Part shown: piece by piece, positions 1 to 11,166 of the stretch
How positions within the stretch are numbered: position 1 is the first letter of the stretch
Layout: every line of letters begins with the position of its first letter
Source of the DNA: Muricea muricata
Lineage: Eukaryota > Cnidaria > Anthozoa > Malacalcyonacea > Plexauridae
Direction of reading: 5' to 3'
Assembly (NCBI GenBank): GCA_963855995.1
Contig: OY979724.1
Span: 7,107,772 to 7,171,771 of the forward strand
DNA: 64,000 bases
Program-made: the position numbers and the translations under genes
Notes under the pieces: generated by a model
Databases searched by the model: none
Seen by the model: only the letters and a program-made list of their open reading frames with translations
Told to the model about the DNA's origin: nothing

Positions 1-266
1 ACGGAAATCATCTTTTCGGTGCTCAAACTATCGAGATCAGCGAAATAACTTGATGAAATGAGAATCTTAAAACTTTCTTTCTAACTAAAAAAAAACGATC
101 ATACAGTCATCAAAGTCGCGTTCTAAGCGTTCTGCAAGTGATTTGAGCGGTAAAAAGCTGTCTAAATCGATAACGGCAACGTTTCTCAGCTCGAAATCAT
201 GTTTAGAGCACTAAACTCAACGACCTAAAAGATACCTTCTAAACCGAAATTTTTGACCTTCTCAAG
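1..266. repeat. Satellite unit type A (representative copy)
   Basis: First A unit, 266 bp. Typing marks are ttttcggtgctcaaact at the start, an A-run after ctaacta (up to nine A), gttctgcaag, a gcggtaaaaagc stretch, cagctcgaaat and agagcactaaac. A units fall into subtypes. One has tcgagatcagcg and a long A-run. One has attgagatgagcg with an EcoRI site (gaattc) and gcgtgctgcaag. One has aaatttttc and a HindIII site (aagctt). One has gatgatacggtcat with aaaggttctg. The order of these subtypes defines the higher-order repeats. By hand alignment A and B differ at about 32 of 266 positions. Confidence 0.95.
73..88 (+). other. Conserved pyrimidine box in unit A
   Basis: The string ctttctttctaactaa lies here, and its counterpart in unit B lies exactly 266 bp further on (339-354). 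It is among the best-kept stretches shared by A and B. The exceptions seen are subtype A units with aaatttttctttctaac, some with tttttaacta, and a B unit with actaaactttc. The box is followed by an A-run of variable length. It could be a protein-binding or DNA-bending element of the satellite, but conservation by eye is the only evidence. Confidence 0.5.
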
Positions 267-338
267 ACGGAAATCATGTTTTCGATGTTCCAACCATCGA
301 TATGAGCAGAGTCACTTGTTGAAATGAGAATACTAAAA

Positions 339-354
339 CTTTCTTTCTAACTAA
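339..354 (+). other. Conserved pyrimidine box in unit B
   Basis: This is the counterpart of the box at 73-88, with the same 16 bases followed by gaaaaatcg rather than a long A-run. It recurs in nearly all B units read across the window. No function can be assigned. Confidence 0.5.
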
Positions 355-434
355 GAAAAATCGATCTTGCAATGATCAAAATCGCGTTCTAAGCGTTCTG
401 GAAGCGATTTGAGCGTTAAAAAGCCGTCTAAATC

Positions 435-458
435 GATATCGGCAACGTTTTTGAGCTC
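435..458. other. EcoRV and SacI sites, once per typical B unit
   Basis: The palindrome gatatc (435-440) sits inside cgatatcg, and gagctc lies at 453-458. Both recur at about 532-bp spacing in typical B units, so digestion would give a dimer ladder rather than a monomer ladder. Variants lose EcoRV (gatctcgg, gataacgg) or SacI (gagctttaaatg, gagttctaaatg). Loss of a site therefore marks particular dimers of the higher-order repeats. Confidence 0.85.
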
Positions 459-1181
459 TAAATGATGTTTTGAGCACTAAACTCAACGACCTAAAAGACA
501 CCTTCTAAATAAAAATTTCTTACCTTTTAAAGACGGAAATCATGTTTTCGGTGCTCAAACTATCGAGATCAGCGAAATAACTTGATGAAATGAGAATCTT
601 AAAACTTTCTTTCTAACTAAAAAAAAACGATCATACAGTCATCAAAGTCGCGTTCTAAGCGTTCTGCAAGTTATTTGAGCGGTAAAAAGCCGTCCAAATC
701 GATAACGGCAACGTTTTTCAGCTCGAAATAATGTTTAGAGCACTAAACTTAACGACCTAAAAGATACCTTCTAAATCAAAATTTCTGACCTTCTCAAGAC
801 CGAAATCATGTTTTCGAAGTTCCAACTATCGATATGAGCAGAATCACTTGTTGAAATGAGAATACTAAAACTTTCTTTCTAACTAAGAAAAATCGATCTT
901 GCAATGATCAAAATCGCGTTCTAAGCGTTCTGGAAGCGATTTGAGCGTTAAAAAGAGGTCTAAATCGATCTCGGCAACGTTTTTGAGCTCTAAATGATGT
1001 TTTGAGCACTAAACTCAACGACCTAAAAGACACCTTCTAAATAAAAATTTCTTACCTTTTCAAGACGGAAATCATGTTTTCGGTGCTCAAACTATTGAGA
1101 TGAGCGAAATAACTTGATGAAATCAGAATCTTAAAACTTTCTTTCTAACTAAAAACAAACCATTATACAGTCATCAAAATC

Positions 1182-1187
1182 GAATTC
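1182..1187. other. EcoRI site marking one A subtype
   Basis: The sequence cgaattctaagcgtgctgc replaces the usual cgcgttctaagcgttctgc. It occurs only in the A subtype that mostly carries attgagatgag and a caaac interruption of the A-run (for example in the A units starting at 1065, 1596, 2128, 16484, 20207, 32434, 47863 and 50522). It is a convenient landmark for HOR mapping. Confidence 0.85.
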
Positions 1188-3721
1188 TAAGCGTGCTGCA
1201 AGCGATTTGAGCGGTAAAAAGCTGTCTAAATCGATAACGGCAACGTTTTTCAGCTCGAAATGATGTTTAGAGCACTAAACTTAACGACCTAAAAGATACC
1301 TTCTAAACCAAAATTTCTGACCTTCTCAAGACAGAAATCATGTTTTCGAAGTTCCAACTATCGATATGAGCAGAATCACTTGTTGAAATGAGAATACTAA
1401 AACTTTCTTTCTAACTAAAAAAAATCGATCTTGCAATGATCAAAATCGCGTTTTTAGCGTTCTGGAAGCGATTTGAGCGTTAAAAAGACGTCTAAATCGA
1501 TAACGGCAACGTTTTTGAGCTCTAAATGATGTTTTGAGCACTAAACTCAAAGACCTAAAAGACACCTTCTAAATAAAATTTCTTACCTTTTCAAGACGGA
1601 AATCATGTTTTCGGTGCTCAAACTATCGAGATGACCGAAATAACTTGATGAATTCAGAATCTTAAAACTTTCTTTCTAACTAAAAACAAACGATTATACA
1701 GTCATCAAAATCGAATTCTAAGCGTGCTGCAAGCGATTTGAGCGGTAAAAAGCTGTCTAAATCGATAACGGCAACGTTTTTCAGCTCGAAATCATGTTTA
1801 GAGCACTAAACTCAACGACCTAAAAGATGCCTTCTAAACCATAATTTCTGATCTTCTCAAGACGGAAATCATGTTTTCGATGTTCCAACCATCGATATGA
1901 GCAGAGTCACTTGTTGAAATGAGAATACTAAAACTTTCTTTCTAACTAAGAAAAATCGATTTAGCAATGATCAAAATCGCGTTCTAAGCGTTCTGGAAGC
2001 GATTTGAGCGTTAAAAAGCCGTCTAAATCGATATCGGCAACGTTTTTGAGCTCTAAATGATGTTTTGAGCACTAAACTCAACGACCTAAATGACACCTTC
2101 TAAATGAAAATTTCTTACCTTTTCAAGACGGAAATCATGTTTTCGGTGCTCAAACTATTGAGATGAGCGAAATAACTTGATGAAATCAGAATCTTAAAAC
2201 TTTCTTTCTAACTAAAAACAAACGATTATACAGTCATCAAAATCGAATTCTAAGCGTGCTGCAAGCGATTTGAGCGTTAAAAAGCTGTCTAAATCGATAA
2301 CGGCAACGTTTTTAGGCTCGAAATGATGTTTAGAGCACTAAACTCAACGACCTAAAAGATACCTTCTAAACCAAAATTTCTGACCTTCTCAAGACGGAAA
2401 TCATGTTTTCGATGTTCCAAGCATCGATATGAGCAGAGTCACTTGTTGAAATGAGAATACTAAAACTTTCTTTCTAACTAAGAAAAATCGATCTTGCAAT
2501 GATAAAAATCGCGTTCTAAGCGTTCTGGAAGCGATTTGAGCGTTAAAAAGCCGTCTAAATCGATATCGGCAACGTTTTTGAGCTCTAAATGATGTTTTGA
2601 GCAAAAACTTCAACGACCTAAAAGACACCTTCTAAATAAAAATTTCTTACCTTTTAAAGACGGAAATCATGTTTTCGGTGCTCAAACTATCGAGATCAGC
2701 GAAATAACTTGATGAAATCAGAATCTTAAAACTTTCTTTCTAACTAAAAAAAACCGATCATACAGTCATCAAAATCGCGTTCTAAGCGTTCTGCAAGTGA
2801 TTTGAGCGGTAAAAAGCTGTCTAAATCGATAACGGCAACGTTTTTCAGCTCGAAATCATGTTTAGAGCACTAAACTCAACGACCTAAAAGATACCTTCTA
2901 AACCAAAATTTCTGACCTTTTTAAGACGGAAATCATGTTTTTGATGTTCCAACTATCGATATGAGCAGAATCACTTGTTGAAATGAGAATACTAAAACTT
3001 TCTTTCTAACTAAGAAAAATCGATCTTGCAATGATCAAAATCGCGTTCTAAGCGTTCTGGAAGCGATTTGAGCGTTAAAAAGCCGTCTAAATCGATCTCG
3101 GCAACGTTTTTGAGCTCTAAATGATGTTTTGAGCACCAAACTCAAAGACCTAAAAGACACCTTCTAAATAAAAATTTCTTACCTTTTCAAGACGGAAGTC
3201 ATGTTTTCGGTGCTCAAACTATTGAGATGAGCGAAATAACTTGATGAAATCAGAATCTTAAAACTTTCTTTTTAACTAAAAATACGATCATACAGTCATC
3301 AAAATCGCAATCTCAGCGTTCTGCAAGTGATTTGAGCGGTAAAAAGCTGTCTAAATCGATAAGGGCAACGTTTTTCAAGTCGAAATGATGTTTAGAGCAC
3401 TAAACTTAACGACCTAAAAGATACCTTCTAAATAAAAATTTCTGACCTTCTCAAGACAGAAATCATGTTTTCGATGTTCCAACCATCGATATGAGCAGAG
3501 TCACTTGTTGAAATGAGAATACTAAAACTTTCTTTCTAACTAAGAAAAATCGATCTTGCAATGATCAAAATCACGTTCTAAGCGTTCTGGAAGCGATTTG
3601 AGCGTTAAAAAGCCGTCTATATCGATATCGGCAACGTTTTTGAGCTCTAAATGATGTTTTGAGCACTAAACTCAACGACCTAAAAGACACCTTCTAAATA
3701 AAAATTTCTTACCTTTTCAAG

Positions 3722-6700
3722 ACGGAAATCATCTTTTCGGTGCTCAAACTATCGAGATCAGCGAAATAACTTGATGAAATGAGAATCTTAAAACTTTCTT
3801 TCTAACTAAAAAAAAACGATCATACAGTCATCAAAGTCGCGTTCTAAGCGTTCTGCAAGTGATTTGAGCGGTAAAAAGCTGTCTAAATCGATAACGGCAA
3901 CGTTTCTCAGCTCGAAATCATGTTTAGAGCACTAAACTCAACGACCTAAAAGATACCTTCTAAACCGAAATTTTTGACCTTCTCAAGACGGAAATCATGT
4001 TTTCGATGTTCCAACCATCGATATGAGCAGAGTCACTTGTTGAAATGAGAATACTAAAACTTTCTTTCTAACTAAGAAAAATCGATCTTGCAATGATCAA
4101 AATCGCGTTCTAAGCGTTCTGGAAGCGATTTGAGCGTTAAAAAGCCGTCTAAATCGATATCGGCAACGTTTTTGAGCTCTAAATGATGTTTTGAGCACTA
4201 AACTCAACGACCTAAAAGACAACTTCTAAATAAAAATTTCTTACCTTTTAAAGACGGAAATCATGTTTTCGGTGCTCAAACTATCGAGATCAGCGAAATA
4301 ACTTGATGAAATGAGAATCTTAAAACTTTCTTTCTAACTAAAAAAAAACGATCATACAGTCATCAAAGTCGCGTTCTAAGCGTTCTGCAAGTTATTTGAG
4401 CGGTAAAAAGCCGTCCAAATCGATAACGGCAACGTTTTTCAGCTCGAAATAATGTTTAGAGCACTAAACTTAACGACCTAAAAGATACCTTCTAAATCAA
4501 AATTTCTGACCTTCTCAAGACCGAAATCATGTTTTCGAAGTTCCAACTATCGATATGAGCAGAATCACTTGTTGAAATGAGAATACTAAAACTTTCTTTC
4601 TAACTAAGAAAAATCGATCTTGCAATGATCAAAATCGCGTTCTAAGCGTTCTGGAAGCGATTTGAGCGTTAAAAAGAGGTCTAAATCGATCTCGGCAACG
4701 TTTTTGAGCTCTAAATGATGTTTTGAGCACTAAACTCAACGACCTAAAAGACACCTTCTAAATAAAAATTTCTTACCTTTTCAAGACGGAAATCATGTTT
4801 TCGGTGCTCAAACTATTGAGATGAGCGAAATAACTTGATGAAATCAGAATCTTAAAACTTTCTTTCTAACTAAAAACAAACCATTATACAGTCATCAAAA
4901 TCGAATTCTAAGCGTGCTGCAAGCGATTTGAGCGGTAAAAAGCTGTCTAAATCGATAACGGCAACGTTTTTCAGCTCGAAATGATGTTTAGAGCACTAAA
5001 CTTAACGACCTAAAAGATACCTTCTAAACCAAAATTTCTGACCTTCTCAAGACAGAAATCATGTTTTCGAAGTTCCAACTATCGATATGAGCAGAATCAC
5101 TTGTTGAAATGAGAATACTAAAACTTTCTTTCTAACTAAAAAAAATCGATCTTGCAATGATCAAAATCGCGTTTTTAGCGTTCTGGAAGCGATTTGAGCG
5201 TTAAAAAGACGTCTAAATCGATAACGGCAACGTTTTTGAGCTCTAAATGATGTTTTGAGCACTAAACTCAAAGACCTAAAAGACACCTTCTAAATAAAAT
5301 TTCTTACCTTTTCAAGACGGAAATCATGTTTTCGGTGCTCAAACTATCGAGATGACCGAAATAACTTGATGAATTCAGAATCTTAAAACTTTCTTTCTAA
5401 CTAAAAACAAACGATTATACAGTCATCAAAATCGAATTCTAAGCGTGCTGCAAGCGATTTGAGCGGTAAAAAGCTGTCTAAATCGATAACGGCAACGTTT
5501 TTCAGCTCGAAATCATGTTTAGAGCACTAAACTCAACGACCTAAAAGATGCCTTCTAAACCATAATTTCTGATCTTCTCAAGACGGAAATCATGTTTTCG
5601 ATGTTCCAACCATCGATATGAGCAGAGTCACTTGTTGAAATGAGAATACTAAAACTTTCTTTCTAACTAAGAAAAATCGATTTAGCAATGATCAAAATCG
5701 CGTTCTAAGTGTTCTGGAAGCGATTTGAGCGTTAAAAAGCCGTCTAAATCGATATCGGCAACGTTTTTGAGCTCTAAATGATGTTTTGAGCACTAAACTC
5801 AACGACCTAAATGACACCTTCTAAATGAAAATTTCTTACCTTTTCAAGACGGAAATCATGTTTTCGGTGCTCAAACTATTGAGATGAGCGAAATAACTTG
5901 ATGAAATCAGAATCTTAAAACTTTCTTTCTAACTAAAAACAAACGATTATACAGTCATCAAAATCGAATTCTAAGCGTGCTGCAAGCGATTTGAGCGTTA
6001 AAAAGCTGTCTAAATCGATAACGGCAACGTTTTTAGGCTCGAAATGATGTTTAGAGCACTAAACTCAACGACCTAAAAGATACCTTCTAAACCAAAATTT
6101 CTGACCTTCTCAAGACGGAAATCATGTTTTCGATGTTCCAAGCATCGATATGAGCAGAGTCACTTGTTGAAATGAGAATACTAAAACTTTCTTTCTAACT
6201 AAGAAAAATCGATCTTGCAATGATAAAAATCGCGTTCTAAGCGTTCTGGAAGCGATTTGAGCGTTAAAAAGCCGTCTAAATCGATATCGGCAACGTTTTT
6301 GAGCTCTAAATGATGTTTTGAGCAAAAACTTCAACGACCTAAAAGACACCTTCTAAATAAAAATTTCTTACCTTTTAAAGACGGAAATCATGTTTTCGGT
6401 GCTCAAACTATCGAGATCAGCGAAATAACTTGATGAAATCAGAATCTTAAAACTTTCTTTCTAACTAAAAAAAACCGATCATACAGTCATCAAAATCGCG
6501 TTCTAAGCGTTCTGCAAGTGATTTGAGCGGTAAAAAGCTGTCTAAATCGATAACGGCAACGTTTTTCAGCTCGAAATCATGTTTAGAGCACTAAACTCAA
6601 CGACCTAAAAGATACCTTCTAAACCAAAATTTCTGACCTTTTTAAGACGGAAATCATGTTTTTGATGTTCCAACTATCGATATGAGCAGAATCACTTGTT

Positions 6701-7442
6701 GAAATGAGAATACTAAAACTTTCTTTCTAACTAAGAAAAATCGATCTTGCAATGATCAAAATCGCGTTCTAAGCGTTCTGGAAGCGATTTGAGCGTTAAA
6801 AAGCCGTCTAAATCGATCTCGGCAACGTTTTTGAGCTCTAAATGATGTTTTGAGCACCAAACTCAAAGACCTAAAAGACACCTTCTAAATAAAAATTTCT
6901 TACCTTTTCAAGACGGAAGTCATGTTTTCGGTGCTCAAACTATTGAGATGAGCGAAATAACTTGATGAAATCAGAATCTTAAAACTTTCTTTTTAACTAA
7001 AAAAACGATCATACAGTCATCAAAATCGCAATCTCAGCGTTCTGCAAGTGATTTGAGCGGTAAAAAGCTGTCTAAATCGATAAGGGCAACGTTTTTCAAG
7101 TCGAAATGATGTTTAGAGCACTAAACTTAACGACCTAAAAGATACCTTCTAAATAAAAATTTCTGACCTTCTCAAGACAGAAATCATGTTTTCGATGTTC
7201 CAACCATCGATATGAGCAGAATCACTTGTTGAAACGAGAATACTAAAACTTTCTTTCTAACTAAGAAAAATCGATCTCTCAATGATCAAAATCACGTTCT
7301 AAGCGTTCTGGAAGCGATTTGAGCGTTAAAAAGCCGTCTATATCGATATCGGCAACGTTTTTGAGCTCTAAATGATGTTTTGAGCACTAAACTCAACGAC
7401 CTAAAAGACACCTTCTAAATAAAAATTTCTTACCTTTTCAAG
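3722..7442. repeat. 7-dimer higher-order repeat, 3721 bp, copy 2
   Basis: This is a near-exact repeat of 1-3721 at a constant offset of 3721. Differences I noticed include gacaacttc (about 4219) for gacaccttc, taagtgttctgg (about 5708) for taagcgttctgg, one t/a change in the A-run of dimer 7 (about 7000), and a cluster in the last B unit (agaatcac, gaaacgag, gatctctc at about 7216-7276). Under about ten changes in 3.7 kb points to recent tandem duplication or strong homogenisation. Confidence 0.95.
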
Positions 7443-8929
7443 ACGGAAATCATCTTTTCGGTGCTCAAACTATCGAGATCAGCGAAATAACTTGATGAAA
7501 TGAGAATCTTAAAACTTTCTTTCTAACTAAAAAAAAACGATCATACAGTCATCAAAGTCGCGTTCTAAGCGTTCTGCAAGTGATTTGAGCGGTAAAAAGC
7601 TGTCTAAATCGATAACGGCAACGTTTCTCAGCTCGAAATCATGTTTAGAGCACTAAACTCAACGACCTAAAAGATACCTTCTAAACCGAAATTTTTGACC
7701 TTCTCAAGACGGAAATCATGTTTTCGATGTTCCAACCATCGATATGAGCAGAGTCACTTGTTGAAATGAGAATACTAAAACTTTCTTTCTAACTAAGAAA
7801 AATCGATCTTGCAATGATCAAAATCGCGTTCTAAGCGTTCTGGAAGCGATTTGAGCGTTAAAAAGCCGTCTAAATCGATATCGGCAACGTTTTTGAGCTC
7901 TAAATGATGTTTTGAGCACTAAACTCAACGACCTAAAAGACACCTTCTAAATAAAAATTTCTTACCTTTTCAAGACGGAAATCATGTTTTCGGTGCTCAA
8001 ACTATCGAGATCAGCGAAATAACTTGATGAAATGAGAATCTTAAAACTTTCTTTCTAACTAAAAAAAAACGATCATACAGTCATCAAAGTCGCGTTCTAA
8101 GCGTTCTGCAAGTTATTTGAGCGGTAAAAAGCCGTCCAAATCGATAACGGCAACGTTTTTCAGCTCGAAATGATGTTTAGAGCACTAAACTTAACGACCT
8201 AAAAGATACCTTCTAAATCAAAATTTCTGACCTTCTCAAGACCGAAATCATGTTTTCGAAGTTCCAACTATCGATATGAGCAGAATCACTTGTTGAAATG
8301 AGAATACTAAAACTTTCTTTCTAACTAAGAAAAATCGATCTTGCAATGATCAAAATAGCGTTCTAAGCGTTCTGGAAGCGATTTGAGCGTTAAAAAGAGG
8401 TCTAAATCGATCTCGGCAACGTTTTTGAGCTCTAAATGATGTTTTGAGCACTAAACTCAACGACCTAAAAGACACCTTCTAAATAAAAATTTCTTACCTT
8501 TTCAAGACGGAAATCATGTTTTCGGTGCTCAAACTATTGAGATGAGCGAAATAACTTGATGAAATCAGAATCTTAAAACTTTCTTTCTAACTAAAAACAA
8601 ACCATTATACAGTCATCAAAATCGAATTCTAAGCGTGCTGCAAGCGATTTGAGCGGTAAAAAGCTGTCTAAATCGATAACGGCAACGTTTTTCAGCTCGA
8701 AATGATGTTTAGAGCACTAAACTTAACGACCTAAAAGATACCTTCTAAACCAAAATTTCTGACCTTCTCAAGACAGAAATCATGTTTTCGAAGTTCCAAC
8801 TATCGATATGAGCAGAATCACTTGTTGAAATGAGAATACTAAAACTTTCTTTCTAACTAAAAAAAATCGATCTTGCAATGATCAAAATCGCGTTTTTAGC
8901 GTTCTGGAAGCGATTTGAGCGTTAAAAAG
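7443..8929. repeat. 7-dimer higher-order repeat, copy 3, cut off after less than three dimers
   Basis: Dimers opening at 7443, 7975 and 8507 repeat dimers 1-3 of the 3721-bp HOR, including gaggtc in the second B unit and gcgtttttagcg in the third (8890-8901). Within that third B unit the marks switch to those of dimer 7 (gccgtctatatcg from 8930). The next dimer at 9039 is dimer 1 again. This is what unequal exchange between dimer 3 and dimer 7 would leave. It removes four dimers and keeps the register. Confidence 0.9.
8902..8929. other. Recombination junction, dimer 3 to dimer 7 of the 7-dimer HOR
   Basis: The last mark of dimer 3 (gcgtttttagcg) ends at 8901, and the first mark of dimer 7 (the c of gccgtctatatcg) is at 8930. 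The bases between are identical in both parents, so the exchange lies in this interval or used it as homology. The interval is at about unit positions 130-157 of the B unit. Confidence 0.8.
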
Positions 8930-9570
8930 CCGTCTATATCGATATCGGCAACGTTTTTGAGCTCTAAATGATGTTTTGAGCACTAAACTCAACGACCTAA
9001 AAGACACCTTCTAAATAAAAATTTCTTACCTTTTCAAGACGGAAATCATCTTTTCGGTGCTCAAACTATCGAGATCAGCGAAATAACTTGATGAAATGAG
9101 AATCTTAAAACTTTCTTTCTAACTAAAAAAAAACGATCATACAGTCATCAAAGTCGCGTTCTAAGCGTTCTGCAAGTGATTTGAGCGGTAAAAAGCTGTC
9201 TAAATCGATAACGGCAACGTTTCTCAGCTCGAAATCATGTTTAGAGCACTAAACTCAACGACCTAAAAGATACCTTCTAAACCGAAATTTTTGACCTTCT
9301 CAAGACGGAAATCATGTTTTCGATGTTCCAACCATCGATATGAGCAGAGTCACTTGTTGAAATGAGAATACTAAAACTTTCTTTCTAACTAAGAAAAATC
9401 GATCTTGCAATGATCAAAATCGCGTTCTAAGCGTTCTGGAAGCGATTTGAGCGTTAAAAAGCCGTCTAAATCGATATCGGCAACGTTTTTGAGCTCTAAA
9501 TGATGTTTTGAGCACTAAACTCAACGACCTAAAAGACACCTTCTAAATAAAAATTTCTTACCTTTTAAAG
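8930..9570. repeat. End of HOR dimer 7 followed by dimer 1
   Basis: From 8930 to 9038 the sequence follows the end of dimer 7. The dimer at 9039-9570 then matches dimer 1 of the 3721-bp HOR (catcttttcgg, tttctcagc, accgaaatttttg). It leads into a 3-dimer repeat whose first dimer is still close to dimer 2 of that HOR. Confidence 0.85.
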
Positions 9571-11166
9571 ACGGAAATCATGTTTTCGGTGCTCAAACTA
9601 TCGAGATGAGCGAAATAACTTGATGAAATGAGAATCTTAAAACTTTCTTTCTAACTAAAAAAAAACGATCATACAGTCATCAAAGTCGCGTTCTAAGCGT
9701 TCTGCAAGTTATTTGAGCGGTAAAAAGCCGTCCAAATCGATAACGGCAACGTTTTTCAGCTCGAAATGATGTTTAGAGCACTAAACTTAACGACCTAAAA
9801 GATACCTTCTAAATCAAAATTTCTGACCTTCTCAAGACCGAAATCATGTTTTCGAAGTTCCAACTATCGATATGAGCAGAATCACTTGTTGAAATGAGAA
9901 TACTAAAACTTTCTTTCTAACTAAGAAAAATCGATCTTGCAATGATCAAAATCGCGTTCTAAGCGTTCTGGAAGCGATTTGAGCGTTAAAAAGAGGTCTA
10001 AATCGATCTCGGCAACGTTTTTGAGCTCTAAATGATGTTTTGAGCACTAAACTCAACGACCTAAAAGACACCTTCTAAATAAAAATTTCTTACCTTTTCA
10101 AGACGGAAATCATGTTTTCGGTGCTCAAACTATTGAGATGAGCGAAATAACTTGATGAAATCAGAATCTTAAAACTTTCTTTCTAACTAAAAACAAACCA
10201 TTATACAGTCATCAAAATCGAATTCTAAGCGTGCTGCAAGCGATTTGAGCGTTAAAAAGCTGTCTAAATCGATAACGGCAACGTTTTTAGGCTGGAAATG
10301 ATGTTTAGAGCACTAAACTCAACGACCTAAAAGATACCTTCTAAACCAAAATTTCTGACCTTCTCAAGACGGAAATCATGTTTTCGATGTTCCAACCATC
10401 GATATGAGCAGAGTCACTTGTTGAAATGAGAATACTAAAACTTTCTTTCTAACTAAGAAAAATCGATCTTGCAATGATCAAAATCGCGTTCTAAGCGTTC
10501 TGGAAGCGATTTGAGCGTTAAAAAGCCGTCTAAATCGATATCGGCAACGTTTTTGAGTTCTAAATGATGTTTTGAGCACTAACTTCAACGACCTAAAAGA
10601 CACCTTCTGAATAAAAATTTCTTACCTTTTAGAGACGGAAATCATGTTTTCGGTGCTCAAACTATCGAGATCAGCGAAATAACTTGATGAAATGAGAATC
10701 TTAAAACTTTCTTTCTAACTAAAAAAAAACGATCATACAGTCATCAAAATCGTGTTCTAAGCGTTCTGCAAGTGATTTGAGCGGTAAAAAGCTGTCTAAA
10801 TCGATAACGGAAACGTTTTTCAGCTCGAAATCATGTTTAGAGCACTAAACTCAACGACCTAAAAGATACCTTCTAAACCATAATTTCTGATTTTCTCAAG
10901 ACGGAAATCATGTTTTCGATGTTCCAACCATCGATATGAGCAGAGTCACTTGTTGAAATGAGAATACTAAAACTTTCTTTCTAACTAAGAAAAATCGACC
11001 TTGCAATGATCAAAATCGCGTTCTAAGCGTTCTGGAAGCGATTTGAGCGTTAAAAAGCCGTCTAAATCGATATCGGCAACGTTTTTGAGCTCTAAATGAT
11101 GTTTTGAGCACTAAACTCAACGACCTAAAAGACACCTTCTAAATAAAAATTTCTTACCTTTTCAAG
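9571..11166. repeat. 3-dimer higher-order repeat, 1596 bp, copy 1
   Basis: Dimers open at 9571, 10103 and 10635. The first is like HOR dimer 2 (gcaagttattt, gaagttcc, gaggtc in B). The second has the EcoRI A subtype with ttaggctgg. The third has ttagagacgg before it, cgtgttctaag, and a B unit with ctgattttctc. The series restarts at 11167, giving a period of 1596. This first copy differs from the next two in retaining gccgtcc and gaggtc. Confidence 0.85.

Larger units (their letters stand above)
267..532. repeat. Satellite unit type B (representative copy)
   Basis: First B unit, 266 bp. Typing marks are gatgttccaacc, gatatgagcagagtcac, ctaactaagaaaaatcg, gttctggaag, gcgttaaaaagccgtc, gatatcggcaacg, a SacI site in ttttgagctctaaatg, and ttttgagcactaaac. 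Three ATCGAT sites lie at about unit positions 30, 94 and 166. Subtypes carry gaagttccaacta with agaatcac, gatgttataacc, catgtttcaacaatcg, gccgtctatatcg, cactgatc, or gagctttaaatg (SacI lost). Hand-counted G+C is about 95 of 266. CpG occurs about 14 times. Confidence 0.95.
1..3721. repeat. 7-dimer higher-order repeat, 3721 bp, copy 1
   Basis: Seven dimers open at 1, 533, 1065, 1596, 2128, 2660 and 3192, each with its own marks. Dimer 1 has catcttttcgg and tttctcagc. Dimer 2 has gcaagttattt and, in B, gaggtctaaatcg. Dimer 3 has EcoRI and, in B, gcgtttttagcg. Dimer 4 has gatgaccg and tgaattcag. Dimer 5 has ttaggctcg and gcaaaaacttc. Dimer 6 has aaaaaaaccgatc. Dimer 7 has gcaatctcagcg and, in B, gccgtctatatcg. 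The same series restarts at 3722. Seven times 532 is 3724, and the three missing bases are small deletions. Base 1 is the window edge, so the array probably extends leftward. Confidence 0.95.

Noticed and set aside
2401..2628. Open frame of 75 codons on the minus strand
   Set aside because: It lies wholly within one B unit of the satellite. It is open only because of local variants (the altered gcaaaaacttc region and the gataaaaatc change), has no recognisable domain and is basic and low in complexity. It is a chance frame.
6122..6349. Second, identical 75-codon frame on the minus strand
   Set aside because: It is the same B unit 3721 bp later in the second copy of the 7-dimer HOR. Its identity reflects array duplication, not conservation of a protein.
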